Shown in pieces: positions 42,255 to 49,601 of a stretch of DNA of 64,000 nt. The notes beneath the pieces are model-generated. The model worked only from the letters and a program-made list of their open reading frames with translations. It did no database searches and was not told the DNA's origin. The position numbers and the translations under genes were made by a program. The stretch spans positions 61,690 through 125,689 of the forward strand of contig CBFCZO010000001.1 in NCBI GenBank assembly GCA_965602675.1, read 5' to 3'. The first letter of the stretch is position 1; every line of letters begins with the position of its first letter. The DNA comes from DATKUA01 sp965602675. Lineage in GTDB: Bacteria; Acidobacteriota; DATKUA01.

Positions 42255-42383
42255 TTGTCTTCAAAGGTTAAAGACGATAGTGATTACTACATCATTTATC
42301 GTCCGTGGATAACCAGAAATGGAAAGCGCATCTACGCAAGTACATATGGTTATCAGGCTTTTCCTATTAGAGTAAGGAAATAG
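42255..42383 (+). CDS. 42-residue small protein
   Basis: A TTG-started frame with an ideal AAGGAGG ribosome site 8 bases upstream and a terminator right after the stop. The product is basic and aromatic: SSKVKDDSDYYIIYRPWITR, then a Gly-Lys-Arg turn and YASTYGYQAFPIRVRK. The spacing of YRPW, KRIYA, YGYQAF and IRV suggests a small folded beta domain. It is AT-rich like the DUF5343-like gene. I do not know the family. The strong translation signals make it likely real despite its size. Confidence 0.6.
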   Translation: MSSKVKDDSDYYIIYRPWITRNGKRIYASTYGYQAFPIRVRK

Positions 42384-42393
42384 CCGACGCAAA

Positions 42394-42425
42394 ACGGCCG
42401 CGACTGATTAACCAGCCGCGGCCGT
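42394..42425. terminator. bidirectional intrinsic terminator at the right end of the islet
   Basis: ACGGCCGCG (42394-42402) pairs with CGCGGCCGT (42417-42425); CTTATTT follows on the plus strand and TTTT on the minus strand. It separates the small-protein transcript from the convergent PqqD-like gene. Confidence 0.8.
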
Positions 42426-42447
42426 CTTATTTACCATTGTTGGCTGC

Positions 42448-42834
42448 TTACCCGGCCTTGATCGGCTCCGGCGGGACGCCGCTCTCCTCGAGTTCGACGA
42501 ACTTGTTACGGCGCAGGTGGCTGAAGAAGAATCCCAACCGTTCGTTGGTCGGATGGATCTTCTCGCCGAAATGCCTCTCGAGCTCTTCGCCGATCTCTAC
42601 CACCATGCGCTTTCCATCGATCAGCTGCCATACCGCGGAGCCGATCTCGTCGAGCTTGACCTTGATGTGAGGCTTGCGCAGGCGCTTTTGCAGCCACTGC
42701 AACCACGAGGCACGAAAGCGGGGCACCAGCAGCCTTACGGTACCCGGTTCGTCATCCGCCTCGTGTCCCACGCAAGCACGTGGGACGCAGAATGCGATGT
42801 TACGTGCTGGTTTCTTCCGTCGACCCGGTGTCAC
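42448..42834 (-). CDS. PqqD-like protein
   Basis: A 128-residue protein starting at GTG 42834 with GAGGAG 8 bases upstream, overlapping the OPT gene end by 35 bases. Residues about 55-118 are a PqqD-type winged helix (VKLDEIGSAVWQLIDGKRMV, then LGFFFSHLRRNKFVEL), the fold that binds precursor peptides in PQQ and other RiPP pathways. The N-terminal part (LVPRFRASWLQWLQKRLRKP) is an extra basic segment. No radical SAM enzyme or precursor peptide is seen nearby, so the partner is probably the OPT transporter. Confidence 0.85.
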   Translation of the reverse strand: MTPGRRKKPARNIAFCVPRACVGHEADDEPGTVRLLVPRFRASWLQWLQKRLRKPHIKVKLDEIGSAVWQLIDGKRMVVEIGEELERHFGEKIHPTNERLGFFFSHLRRNKFVELEESGVPPEPIKAG

Positions 42835-44908
42835 GGTTGACGCTCCTCAGAGGCAGCCAGATCAGGATGATGGCGATTAACGCCAGCGGGATGATTCCCG
42901 GCCACGCCTGCGGATCTGCCACCAGCACCGGCAGGCTGAAGCCCTCGACGAAGTTGAAGCCCGCGAGCAAGATTGCCATCAGCGCCTCGCCGGCAATCAG
43001 CCCGCTCGCAAGCAGAATGCCGACATTCTCCAGCCGCGTCTTGCGGTTACCCTCGACCTTTCGCCTGTTGACGGTCTTGTCGAGCACGAAGCGGATCAGG
43101 CCGCCGACGAAGATCGCGAATGTGGTGTGCAACGGCAGGTACATGCCGATGGCGATCAGCATCGGGCTCGGGCTCTTGATCAGGATCAAGCCCATGGAGA
43201 AGACCATGCCGAGGATCACCAGCGGCCAGTTCATATCGCCGCCGATGATGCCCTTGCTGAGCATCGCCATAAGCCCCGCCTGCGGTGCCGGCAGGTCACT
43301 GCCGCCGATGCCTCCGGTGTCTGCATATGCCTCATGAAGCAAGATCAACGGAATGGCCATCACCAACGCCGCAAAGAAGACGCCGGTCAATTTGCCGATC
43401 TCCATGCGCCAGGGCGTGCCGCCGAGGATGTGGCCCACCTTGAGGTCCTGCAGCATGTCGCCCGCCACGCCGCAGGCGCAGCAGATGACCGATGCAACCC
43501 CCAGCACAGCCGCAATAGCGAAGAACGTGCCCATCTCGGGATAAGCCTGCGCCAGGCGCTCAGGCACGCCGAGGGCAACCAGCAGCACCGCCGCCAGGAT
43601 CAGCGTACTCAACGTCAGGCCTGAAATCGGGTTGTTTGAGCTGCCGATCAGGCCGACGAGGTAGCCCGCAACCGCCGCGAAGAAGAATCCCGCGACGGTC
43701 ATCACGATCGCCGCAGTGATAGCAGCGGTGATGTCCTGGCTAAAGAAGTAGTAGATAACCGACATCAGGATGACCAGAATGCCGATGACGCCGAAGATCA
43801 CCCCGAACGGCAAGTCGGTCTGCGTGCGGGCCAGTTTCTCCTTCTGGCCGGCAGACTTAAACAGGTCGGTGACGGCGCGGCCGATGCCGGTTATGAGCTG
43901 CTTGCGCATGTTCCAAAGCGTATAAGCGGCACCGACGAGCATTGCCCCGACCGCGAACGGCCGCACCACAAAGGTCCAGATTCCCTTCGCGAGGTAGATG
44001 AACTGATCTCCTTTCGTTGAATCCAGCGCTCCGGCGAGCACTTCAGGCTTACCGACGGCCGTGAGCAGGTCCGGAGCGAACATCATTACCAGCGGCACGA
44101 ACAGGGCCCAGCCGAGCAGGCCGCCGCTAAACGCGATCGACGCCAGGCGTGGGCCGATGATGTAGCCGACGCCCCATAGCGCCGGACTAGCCGCCGGAGA
44201 TTCGAACAGCCAGCCTCCGCCGATCGTCACCTCCGCCGCGCCGCGCCCGGTTTGCGGATCGGGATAGAGCGCCAGCTTGCTCTTCTCACTCGCCAGGGTG
44301 GCGAACGACTGGTAGTTGGCGAACGCCAACAGACCCTTGCTGTTCTTGAACAATTCGATCAGAGCGGAGAGTCCCATCGCGCCGAAAACGTAGCCGGCAC
44401 CCGTGCCGCCTCCCTGACCGGCCTTGTGGATCTCGGCCGCAGCTACGGACTCGGGGAACGGCAGGCCCGACTCCTCCACCAAGATTCGCCGGAGAAGGAT
44501 GACGAACATCGCCCCCAGCACGCCGCCCACAAGCATCAGGATCGTCGCTTCGACGTATCTGATCTGTTCCCAGACGCCTGCGATTACGAAGGCGGGGATG
44601 GTGAAGATCGCGCCGGCAGCCAGCGCCTCTCCGACAGCACCGGTGGTTCGCGAGACGTTCTCTTCGAGGATCGTGCCCCCGAACAGGCGCAACGCCGCCA
44701 TACCGACGACCGCTGCGGGGAACGTCGCCGCCACCGTGATGCCGGCCTTCAGTCCTAGGTAGGCGTTGGCGGAACCCAGAATAATAGCCATGATCACGCC
44801 GATGAAGAGCGCCTTGAAGGTCAACTCCTTCAGGTCGGTCTCCTCGGGCACGTACGGCTTATACTCGTAGGTCTTTCCCAACCCTTCTTGGTCACCCGTT
44901 ACAGCCAT
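42800..44908 (-). CDS. OPT family oligopeptide or metal-chelate transporter
   Basis: A 702-residue membrane protein with about 14-16 hydrophobic spans. The start KPYVPEETDLKELTFKALFI followed by GSANAYLGLKAG is the conserved entry of the bacterial OPT family, and LGGVLGAMFVILLRR and CACGVAGDMLQDLKVGHILGG are also diagnostic. OPT proteins import peptides or iron-peptide chelates with protons; substrate not predictable. Its 3' end overlaps the PqqD-like gene, so the two are made together. Confidence 0.93.
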   Translation of the reverse strand: MAVTGDQEGLGKTYEYKPYVPEETDLKELTFKALFIGVIMAIILGSANAYLGLKAGITVAATFPAAVVGMAALRLFGGTILEENVSRTTGAVGEALAAGAIFTIPAFVIAGVWEQIRYVEATILMLVGGVLGAMFVILLRRILVEESGLPFPESVAAAEIHKAGQGGGTGAGYVFGAMGLSALIELFKNSKGLLAFANYQSFATLASEKSKLALYPDPQTGRGAAEVTIGGGWLFESPAASPALWGVGYIIGPRLASIAFSGGLLGWALFVPLVMMFAPDLLTAVGKPEVLAGALDSTKGDQFIYLAKGIWTFVVRPFAVGAMLVGAAYTLWNMRKQLITGIGRAVTDLFKSAGQKEKLARTQTDLPFGVIFGVIGILVILMSVIYYFFSQDITAAITAAIVMTVAGFFFAAVAGYLVGLIGSSNNPISGLTLSTLILAAVLLVALGVPERLAQAYPEMGTFFAIAAVLGVASVICCACGVAGDMLQDLKVGHILGGTPWRMEIGKLTGVFFAALVMAIPLILLHEAYADTGGIGGSDLPAPQAGLMAMLSKGIIGGDMNWPLVILGMVFSMGLILIKSPSPMLIAIGMYLPLHTTFAIFVGGLIRFVLDKTVNRRKVEGNRKTRLENVGILLASGLIAGEALMAILLAGFNFVEGFSLPVLVADPQAWPGIIPLALIAIILIWLPLRSVNRDTGSTEETST

Positions 44909-45108
44909 ATATAGCCCCCATGATTATGTTTTACGACTCTTCAGGTTGAAGCCGAATTGTAACTGCCCACGGCGCTTTGTTCAACAACGATAAAGCTATG
45001 CTCAAAACTGGCGCAGATTGGCAACCCCCCCCAGGGCCTGCGCGAGCTTAATTGAGGATAAATTAGCGATATAGGCAAATATTGCATGTAAAATCCCGTT
45101 TTAAGAGG

Positions 45109-45137
45109 TTGAATTACGCTTGAAATGGCGATATTAT
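45109..45137 (+). promoter_or_regulatory. candidate promoter of the cytochrome gene
   Basis: TTGAAT, a 17-base spacer, TATTAT. Transcription would start near 45144, leaving about 170 bases before the ATG. Confidence 0.5.
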
Positions 45138-45143
45138 TAACAA

Positions 45144-45314
45144 TGAATGGGACTGAGTGTCACCCCAGGTGATTCCAATGCCGAGATGCAAAGGAATCAA
45201 AGGGCGTGAGTTGATCACGTCGGCTGCCTGGTAAGGCGCAGAAGGTGAACCTCAACGGGTCATACAGTTCCGGGATTACTAGAACGTTGCAACATTTTCA
45301 CATGTGGAGGCATC
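45144..45314 (+). other. long, possibly structured leader of the cytochrome gene
   Basis: The leader holds TGATTCC/GGAATCA (45170-45176 with 45193-45199, 16-base loop), then a CGTGA/TCACG stem and a CTGCCT/AGGCGCAG-like stem. The order does not fit the GEMM (c-di-GMP/cGAMP) riboswitch, and no other class was recognised. The remaining upstream part, 44909-45108, shows no gene. Confidence 0.4.
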
Positions 45315-46172
45315 ATGAAAAAACTGTTACTCAGCCTAGGGTTTTTCGCCTTGGCGACGGTGGCCATGCTCGCAGTCACGCTGGCCGAGGAGGGTACGAC
45401 CATCATCGGTCCGTACACACCGGAGAATTACGACTACGCACTGCCGGAAGCCGAGAGTCCGGAGGGCTGCCTTAACTGCGGACATCAGAGGGATGGATAT
45501 CACCTCTATCGCGCAGTAGGCCTGACTGAGCCGACCGGCGAAGCCCATTCCCCTGCGGAACTTGAGATCACTGGCAAGGGATGGCTCAGCAGCAAGCACG
45601 CACAGTCGATCACCGCTCCGACCAACAACAACACCTACTGTGCCTGGTGTCATCAGCCGACGCTGGAGACAGCCAGCTCCGACAACAACAAGGTTAGTGT
45701 TGTCAAGGCCGGCAAGTGGCATGGCATGAGCTGCCAGGGTTGCCACACAACCCACACCATCGCTGCGGAATTCGGCACACGTTACACCAACCTCTATCCC
45801 GGCTCTGACTTGGAGGAGGCTGAAAGCTACATTCCGCGTCACTCCGAGGACGCCAAGGCAGCCAACAACCAGTGCTTGTTCTGCCACGGCTCCTTCCATG
45901 GCTTCTCGAGCAAGGTCAAGACGGCTCTCTACGAGTCCGACGCGATCCGCTGCATCGACTGCCACATGCCCGGCTACCGGGTCGGCAGCACCGGAATGAC
46001 CGAGCGCTACCACAACATGAAGGTTGTCGACAACCTGCCTCTTTCCTGCAACGGCAGGTTCGGCGCCCTGATCCAGTGCCACACCCGCGTAACCAAGAAG
46101 TGGAGCCGGTTCGTAGTGCCGAAGATCTTGGGACCGCACACCAGGGTCAGCCGCGGCCTACCCGGCCAGTAA
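45315..46172 (+). CDS. periplasmic multihaem c-type cytochrome
   Basis: A 285-residue exported protein; GTGGAGG precedes the ATG and a signal peptide ends near residue 25. Four canonical haem sites are present: CAWCH (C109), CQGCH (C140), CLFCH (C187) and CIDCH (C213). Two unusual ones may add haems: CLNCGH at C52, with a Gly inserted before His, and C245-x9-C255-H256 near the end. CIDCHMPGYR and the cluster of distal His suggest bis-His ligation, as in the NrfB/octahaem-related families. Probably an electron carrier to a reductase not in the window. A strong terminator follows. Confidence 0.85.
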   Translation: MKKLLLSLGFFALATVAMLAVTLAEEGTTIIGPYTPENYDYALPEAESPEGCLNCGHQRDGYHLYRAVGLTEPTGEAHSPAELEITGKGWLSSKHAQSITAPTNNNTYCAWCHQPTLETASSDNNKVSVVKAGKWHGMSCQGCHTTHTIAAEFGTRYTNLYPGSDLEEAESYIPRHSEDAKAANNQCLFCHGSFHGFSSKVKTALYESDAIRCIDCHMPGYRVGSTGMTERYHNMKVVDNLPLSCNGRFGALIQCHTRVTKKWSRFVVPKILGPHTRVSRGLPGQ

Positions 46173-46195
46173 GACTTACCAGAGAAGAGAAAACC

Positions 46196-46226
46196 AAAAG
46201 GCGCGCCGCCAAGGCGCGCCTTTTTC
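46196..46226. terminator. bidirectional intrinsic terminator
   Basis: AAAAGGCGCGCC and GGCGCGCCTTTT form a perfect 12-bp stem with loop GCCAA, ending in T5 on the plus strand and T4 on the minus strand. It ends the cytochrome transcript and, from the other side, the heat-shock operon. Confidence 0.93.
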
Positions 46227-46246
46227 ACGTCGGTAGGTTGTAGAGT

Positions 46247-47116
46247 TTATCTCGAGTCCCGCTTGCGGTAGTCGGGCACGCCGTCCAACGGCACGAAACG
46301 GCACATCTCGTAGAGGCGGCTCATTAACCGCTCGCCGATCTGAGAAACCAATCCTTTCGAGCTTTCGGTCTCGGTGATACTCGACATTAATAACTTCTTC
46401 TCCAGTTTGACAGATTCTTCAGGTGAAAGCCTAACCTTGATGTTTTTGATCTCTTCCCTCAGGGCTTCGATTTGTTTTATCAATTTTTGTTCAACGTTCT
46501 GGCTCTCAACCGGGTAGTTTGAGGTGAAAATGGTCAGCTTCTCATTGCTATAGCGATTGTTGATGATGTAGGTGATTGTGTCGTGGATCCACTGTGTCGG
46601 TCGGAGCGCGCCAAGCTCGTCCATCACAAGCAGTTCGGTCTGGAGGACGGGCTTGATAATCGACAGCTCGGTGGCTTCGGTGTTCGGATTGTAGGAATCC
46701 TGAATCGAGCGGATCAGCCTGGTGTATTCGCAGAACAAACCTTTTATCCCGCTTTTCATAACTGCGGCCGTCAGCACCGCAACCGCCAGGTGGGTCTTGC
46801 CGGTGCCCGGGGGGCCAACAAACAACAATCCTTTATCACACCCGGGAAATGATTCGATGAACTCGGTGGCAATCTTCTTCGCCGCCTTCAGTGTCGGATT
46901 TGGTGTTTCGAAGTTATCAAGTCCCTTTTCAATATATCTTGCGGGGATCTTTGCTGAGCGGATCAACCTTCCCGATCTTCCATCATAGAAACAGCTGCAG
47001 CGCCGAGCTACCTCGCGCCCCCCCCGCTCCTCTACGATCCAGCCGCTGCCGCCGCAGAGCGAACAGGTGCCCTCGTTATCGCCCATCGCTCCGGTTTTCT
47101 TGTTTTCCCTGTCCAT
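46247..47116 (-). CDS. DnaC/IstB-like AAA+ ATPase with N-terminal zinc site and coiled-coil insert
   Basis: A 289-residue helicase-loader-like ATPase. ATG 47116 is chosen because AAGGA is 6 bases upstream; TTG 47122 is possible. N-terminal Cys18, Cys21, Cys40, Cys42 (CSLCGGSGW, RRCSCF) form a zinc site as in DnaC/DnaI. The AAA+ core has Walker A GPPGTGKTHL at 101, Walker B LLVMDELGA and sensor N200. Between sensor 1 and the Arg finger (GERLMSRLYEM, R267) lies an unusual insert, about 205-255, that reads as a coiled coil (LIKQIEALREEIKNIKVRL). It would load DnaB-type helicase at origins or repair forks. Last in the heat-shock operon. Confidence 0.87.
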   Translation of the reverse strand: MDRENKKTGAMGDNEGTCSLCGGSGWIVEERGGREVARRCSCFYDGRSGRLIRSAKIPARYIEKGLDNFETPNPTLKAAKKIATEFIESFPGCDKGLLFVGPPGTGKTHLAVAVLTAAVMKSGIKGLFCEYTRLIRSIQDSYNPNTEATELSIIKPVLQTELLVMDELGALRPTQWIHDTITYIINNRYSNEKLTIFTSNYPVESQNVEQKLIKQIEALREEIKNIKVRLSPEESVKLEKKLLMSSITETESSKGLVSQIGERLMSRLYEMCRFVPLDGVPDYRKRDSR

Positions 47117-47150
47117 CCCCAATCCTTCTGATTCTTCTCGGACGGATTGC

Positions 47151-48002
47151 TCAGTTGAGGTAGGTCCTTAATTTGCGGACCTTGACGTTGCGGCGTAACT
47201 TGTTGATCGCTTTCTGCTCTATTTGCCGCACTCGCTCGCGGGTAACGCCGAGCATCTCGCCGATTCGCCTGAGAGTCTTCGGTTCGTTATCCAGCATGCC
47301 GAAGCGCTCCTGGATGACGATTCTTTCTTTGGGATCGAGTTGATCGACGACGTCGTGCATCTGTTGCTCAAAACTGCGCCGGATCAGCTCGAGGTCCGCA
47401 GGGGGGACGCTCCGCTGCTCGATTACGTCCTTTAGCTCGAGGTCGGAGTCGGAGCCGATGGCGGTATCGAGGCTGACGTCGTCGTGGAAGAAGCGCATCA
47501 GCTCCTCGGCCTGCTCGACCGGGATTTCCATCTTGCCGGCGATCTCTTCGGAGGTGGGATTGCGGTTGAGGATTCCCTTGAGTGTGTTGTAGTTGCGCCC
47601 GAGCTGGTAAAGGAGGTTTGCCTGGCGCTGGGGCAGGCGGACGGTGCGCCCCTGCTCGCCGAGCGCGTGGATGATCGCCTGTCGGATCCACCAGGCAGCG
47701 TAAGTGATGAACTTCACGCCCTTGTCGGGATCGAAGCGCTTGGCGGCCTCGATCAGGCCCAGATTAGCCTCTTCGATCAGGTCGACGAGGCTTAAGGGAC
47801 CTCCGCGATACTTCTTGGAAAAGGCGACGGCGAAGCGCAGATTGGCCTTGACCAGATCGCGTAAAGCCCGCTCATCACCCTGATGGATCCGGTGGCCGAG
47901 CTCCTTTTCCTTGTCAGGGTTGATTTGTGGAATCTTGGAGATCTCGCTGAGATAGATCTTCAGCGAGTCATCCGTCAGTTTCGGGAACTTCTTTTCATCC
48001 AT
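47151..48002 (-). CDS. sigma-70 family RNA polymerase sigma factor (RpoD/RpoS-like, group 2)
   Basis: A 283-residue sigma factor lacking region 1.1. Region 1.2 is DSLKIYLSEISKIPQI; region 2 has DLIEEANLGLIEAAKRFDP and the -10-recognising YAAWWIRQAIIHAL; region 3 follows; region 4 is TLRRIGEMLGVTRERVRQIE. The strong region 2.4 and 4.2 suggest recognition of primary-type promoters. It begins 7 bases after hspR, so it is produced with the chaperones; a stress or stationary-phase role is inferred. Note that LIEEANLGL is LIQEGNLGL in most primary factors. Confidence 0.93.
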   Translation of the reverse strand: MDEKKFPKLTDDSLKIYLSEISKIPQINPDKEKELGHRIHQGDERALRDLVKANLRFAVAFSKKYRGGPLSLVDLIEEANLGLIEAAKRFDPDKGVKFITYAAWWIRQAIIHALGEQGRTVRLPQRQANLLYQLGRNYNTLKGILNRNPTSEEIAGKMEIPVEQAEELMRFFHDDVSLDTAIGSDSDLELKDVIEQRSVPPADLELIRRSFEQQMHDVVDQLDPKERIVIQERFGMLDNEPKTLRRIGEMLGVTRERVRQIEQKAINKLRRNVKVRKLRTYLN

Positions 48003-48009
48003 GCCGGCG

Positions 48010-48390
48010 TCAGCGTTTTATTGGATACGCGAAACGGTTGATGCGAACGAGGCTCTGAACATTCCTGCCCTCGATTTCAATCCCGTAGCGCTCCGCAGCC
48101 TGTTGCAGAGCGTGCATCAACTCGTTGGTCTGCCGCTGCATCTCCTCCATCTTGTCTCGCATGTTGAGGATGATCTCCACCCCTGCCAGGTTGACTCCGA
48201 GCTCCCGGGTGAGGTTGAGAATCACATCCAGGCGCTCCAGGTCCCTGTCGCAATAGAGACGCGTGTTGCCTTGGGTGCGCGACGGTTTCAGCAGCCCGAG
48301 ACGCTCGTACTGACGGAGCGTCTGCTGATGGATGCTGAAAGCTTCGGCAACCTGGCCGATGGAGTAAAATACTTTTTTTCTGGCGTTCAT
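48010..48390 (-). CDS. hspR: HspR-like MerR family heat-shock repressor
   Basis: A 126-residue MerR-type regulator. The winged helix reads FYSIGQVAEAFSIHQQTLRQ followed by YERLGLLKPSRTQGNTRLY; a coiled-coil dimer helix (LTRELGVNLAGVEIILNMRD) follows, all close to HspR. HspR uses DnaK as co-repressor to sense misfolding. Position after dnaK and dnaJ is the standard one. A HAIR-like operator lies before dnaK. The C-terminus is basic and lacks the acidic end of some HspR. Confidence 0.9.
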   Translation of the reverse strand: MNARKKVFYSIGQVAEAFSIHQQTLRQYERLGLLKPSRTQGNTRLYCDRDLERLDVILNLTRELGVNLAGVEIILNMRDKMEEMQRQTNELMHALQQAAERYGIEIEGRNVQSLVRINRFAYPIKR

Positions 48391-48401
48391 GGTCAGGCCA
48401 A

Positions 48402-49520
48402 TTAAAGATTGCTGTAAAGCTCTTTACGGGGATTCCAGCGTTCGCTCTCCTTGAGCTTACGATATAGGTCCTTCGTCCCCTCGTCAATGACCTTCGGAAG
48501 GACAATCGTGACCTCGACATACTGGTCGCCCAAGCCGCCGCCGCGCAAGGCCCTGGCTCCGCGCCCTCGAATGCGGAATTTCTGGCCGCTCTGCGTAGCC
48601 GGCGGGATGCGGATCGTCGCGGTCCCGTCGATTGTCGGCACTTCGAGCTTGGTGCCCAGCGCTGCCTCGGTCACGGTGATCGGCACGGTGACATAGACGT
48701 TGTTGCCCTTGCGCTTGAAGAAGTTGTGCGGCTGGACCTTGATTAAGATGTAAAGATCGCCCAGCGGGCCGCCGCTGACTCCGGCGTTCCCCCTGCCGGC
48801 GACGCGTACCCGGGAGCCGTTATCCACGCCCGCCGGGATCCGAACCTTGATCCTTTCCTGCTTGGGCACGGAACCTTCGCCACCACAGGTGCGGCAGGCC
48901 TCGCCGGAGAGCACACCGCTTCCACCGCAAATGTCGCAGGAGCTTTCGAACTTCATCGCGCCCTGCATCATCACCCGCCGCCCACTGCCGCCGCAGGCGG
49001 GGCACGATTTGGTGCCGCCGGTGAGGATTCGGCCGCTGCCATTGCAGGCCTTACACTGAGCCCTTCGCGTCATGGTAACTTCGGTCTCGATCCCTTTCAG
49101 CGCATCCTGGAAGCTGAGGTTCACCACGTACTGTAAATCGTCGCCCCGGCGCCTCTGCTCGCGGGCGCGCTTCTTGCGTTTGCCACCGAAAATTTCGCTG
49201 AAAATGTCTCCAAAACCGCCGGCGGCAGAGCCGAAGTCAAATCCACGGAAGTCGAACCCTCCGAAACCTCCCGCCCTGGCACCGGCCCCGGCGAACGCGC
49301 TCGGATCGACAGTGCCGAACTGATCATAGCGCTTGCGCTTCTCCGGGTTGCCTAGGACGTCGTAAGCTTCGCTGATCTCTTTGAAGCGCTGTTCTGCGCC
49401 GGCGTCGCCCGGATTCACATCGGGATGATACTTGCGGGCCAGCTTGCGGTAAGAAGCCTTGATTTCCCGCGTGCTGGCTTTGCGGGGCACGCCGAGGATC
49501 TTGTAGTAGTCCTGAGCCAT
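48402..49520 (-). CDS. dnaJ: chaperone DnaJ
   Basis: A 372-residue co-chaperone. J domain with HPD in RKYHPDVNPG, a Gly/Phe-rich stretch (about 75-110), four zinc-binding CxxC repeats (CKAC, CPAC, CDIC, CRTC) between about 145 and 205, and two beta-sandwich substrate domains. It stimulates DnaK ATPase and delivers clients. It follows dnaK by 81 bases without grpE between them. Confidence 0.97.
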   Translation of the reverse strand: MAQDYYKILGVPRKASTREIKASYRKLARKYHPDVNPGDAGAEQRFKEISEAYDVLGNPEKRKRYDQFGTVDPSAFAGAGARAGGFGGFDFRGFDFGSAAGGFGDIFSEIFGGKRKKRAREQRRRGDDLQYVVNLSFQDALKGIETEVTMTRRAQCKACNGSGRILTGGTKSCPACGGSGRRVMMQGAMKFESSCDICGGSGVLSGEACRTCGGEGSVPKQERIKVRIPAGVDNGSRVRVAGRGNAGVSGGPLGDLYILIKVQPHNFFKRKGNNVYVTVPITVTEAALGTKLEVPTIDGTATIRIPPATQSGQKFRIRGRGARALRGGGLGDQYVEVTIVLPKVIDEGTKDLYRKLKESERWNPRKELYSNL

Positions 49521-49601
49521 ATCGGTTCACCCGGGGCGCCCCTAAGTGGACGCCCCGTACCTGCCCTATTTATCTACACCGACGATTAGCCGGTCGACAA
49601 A

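Noticed and set aside
45012..45026. sigma-54-like TGGCGCAGATTGGCA upstream of the cytochrome leader
   Set aside because: Only 9 bases separate GG and GC where 10 are required, and the second element is TGGCA in place of TTGCA.
45144..45240. GEMM-I (c-di-GMP/cGAMP) riboswitch before the cytochrome gene, suggested by GATGCAAAGG and GCCTGGTAAGG
   Set aside because: The conserved GGGCAAAC segment is absent and GCAAAG lies inside the loop of a TGATTCC/GGAATCA stem, which contradicts the GEMM order of helices.
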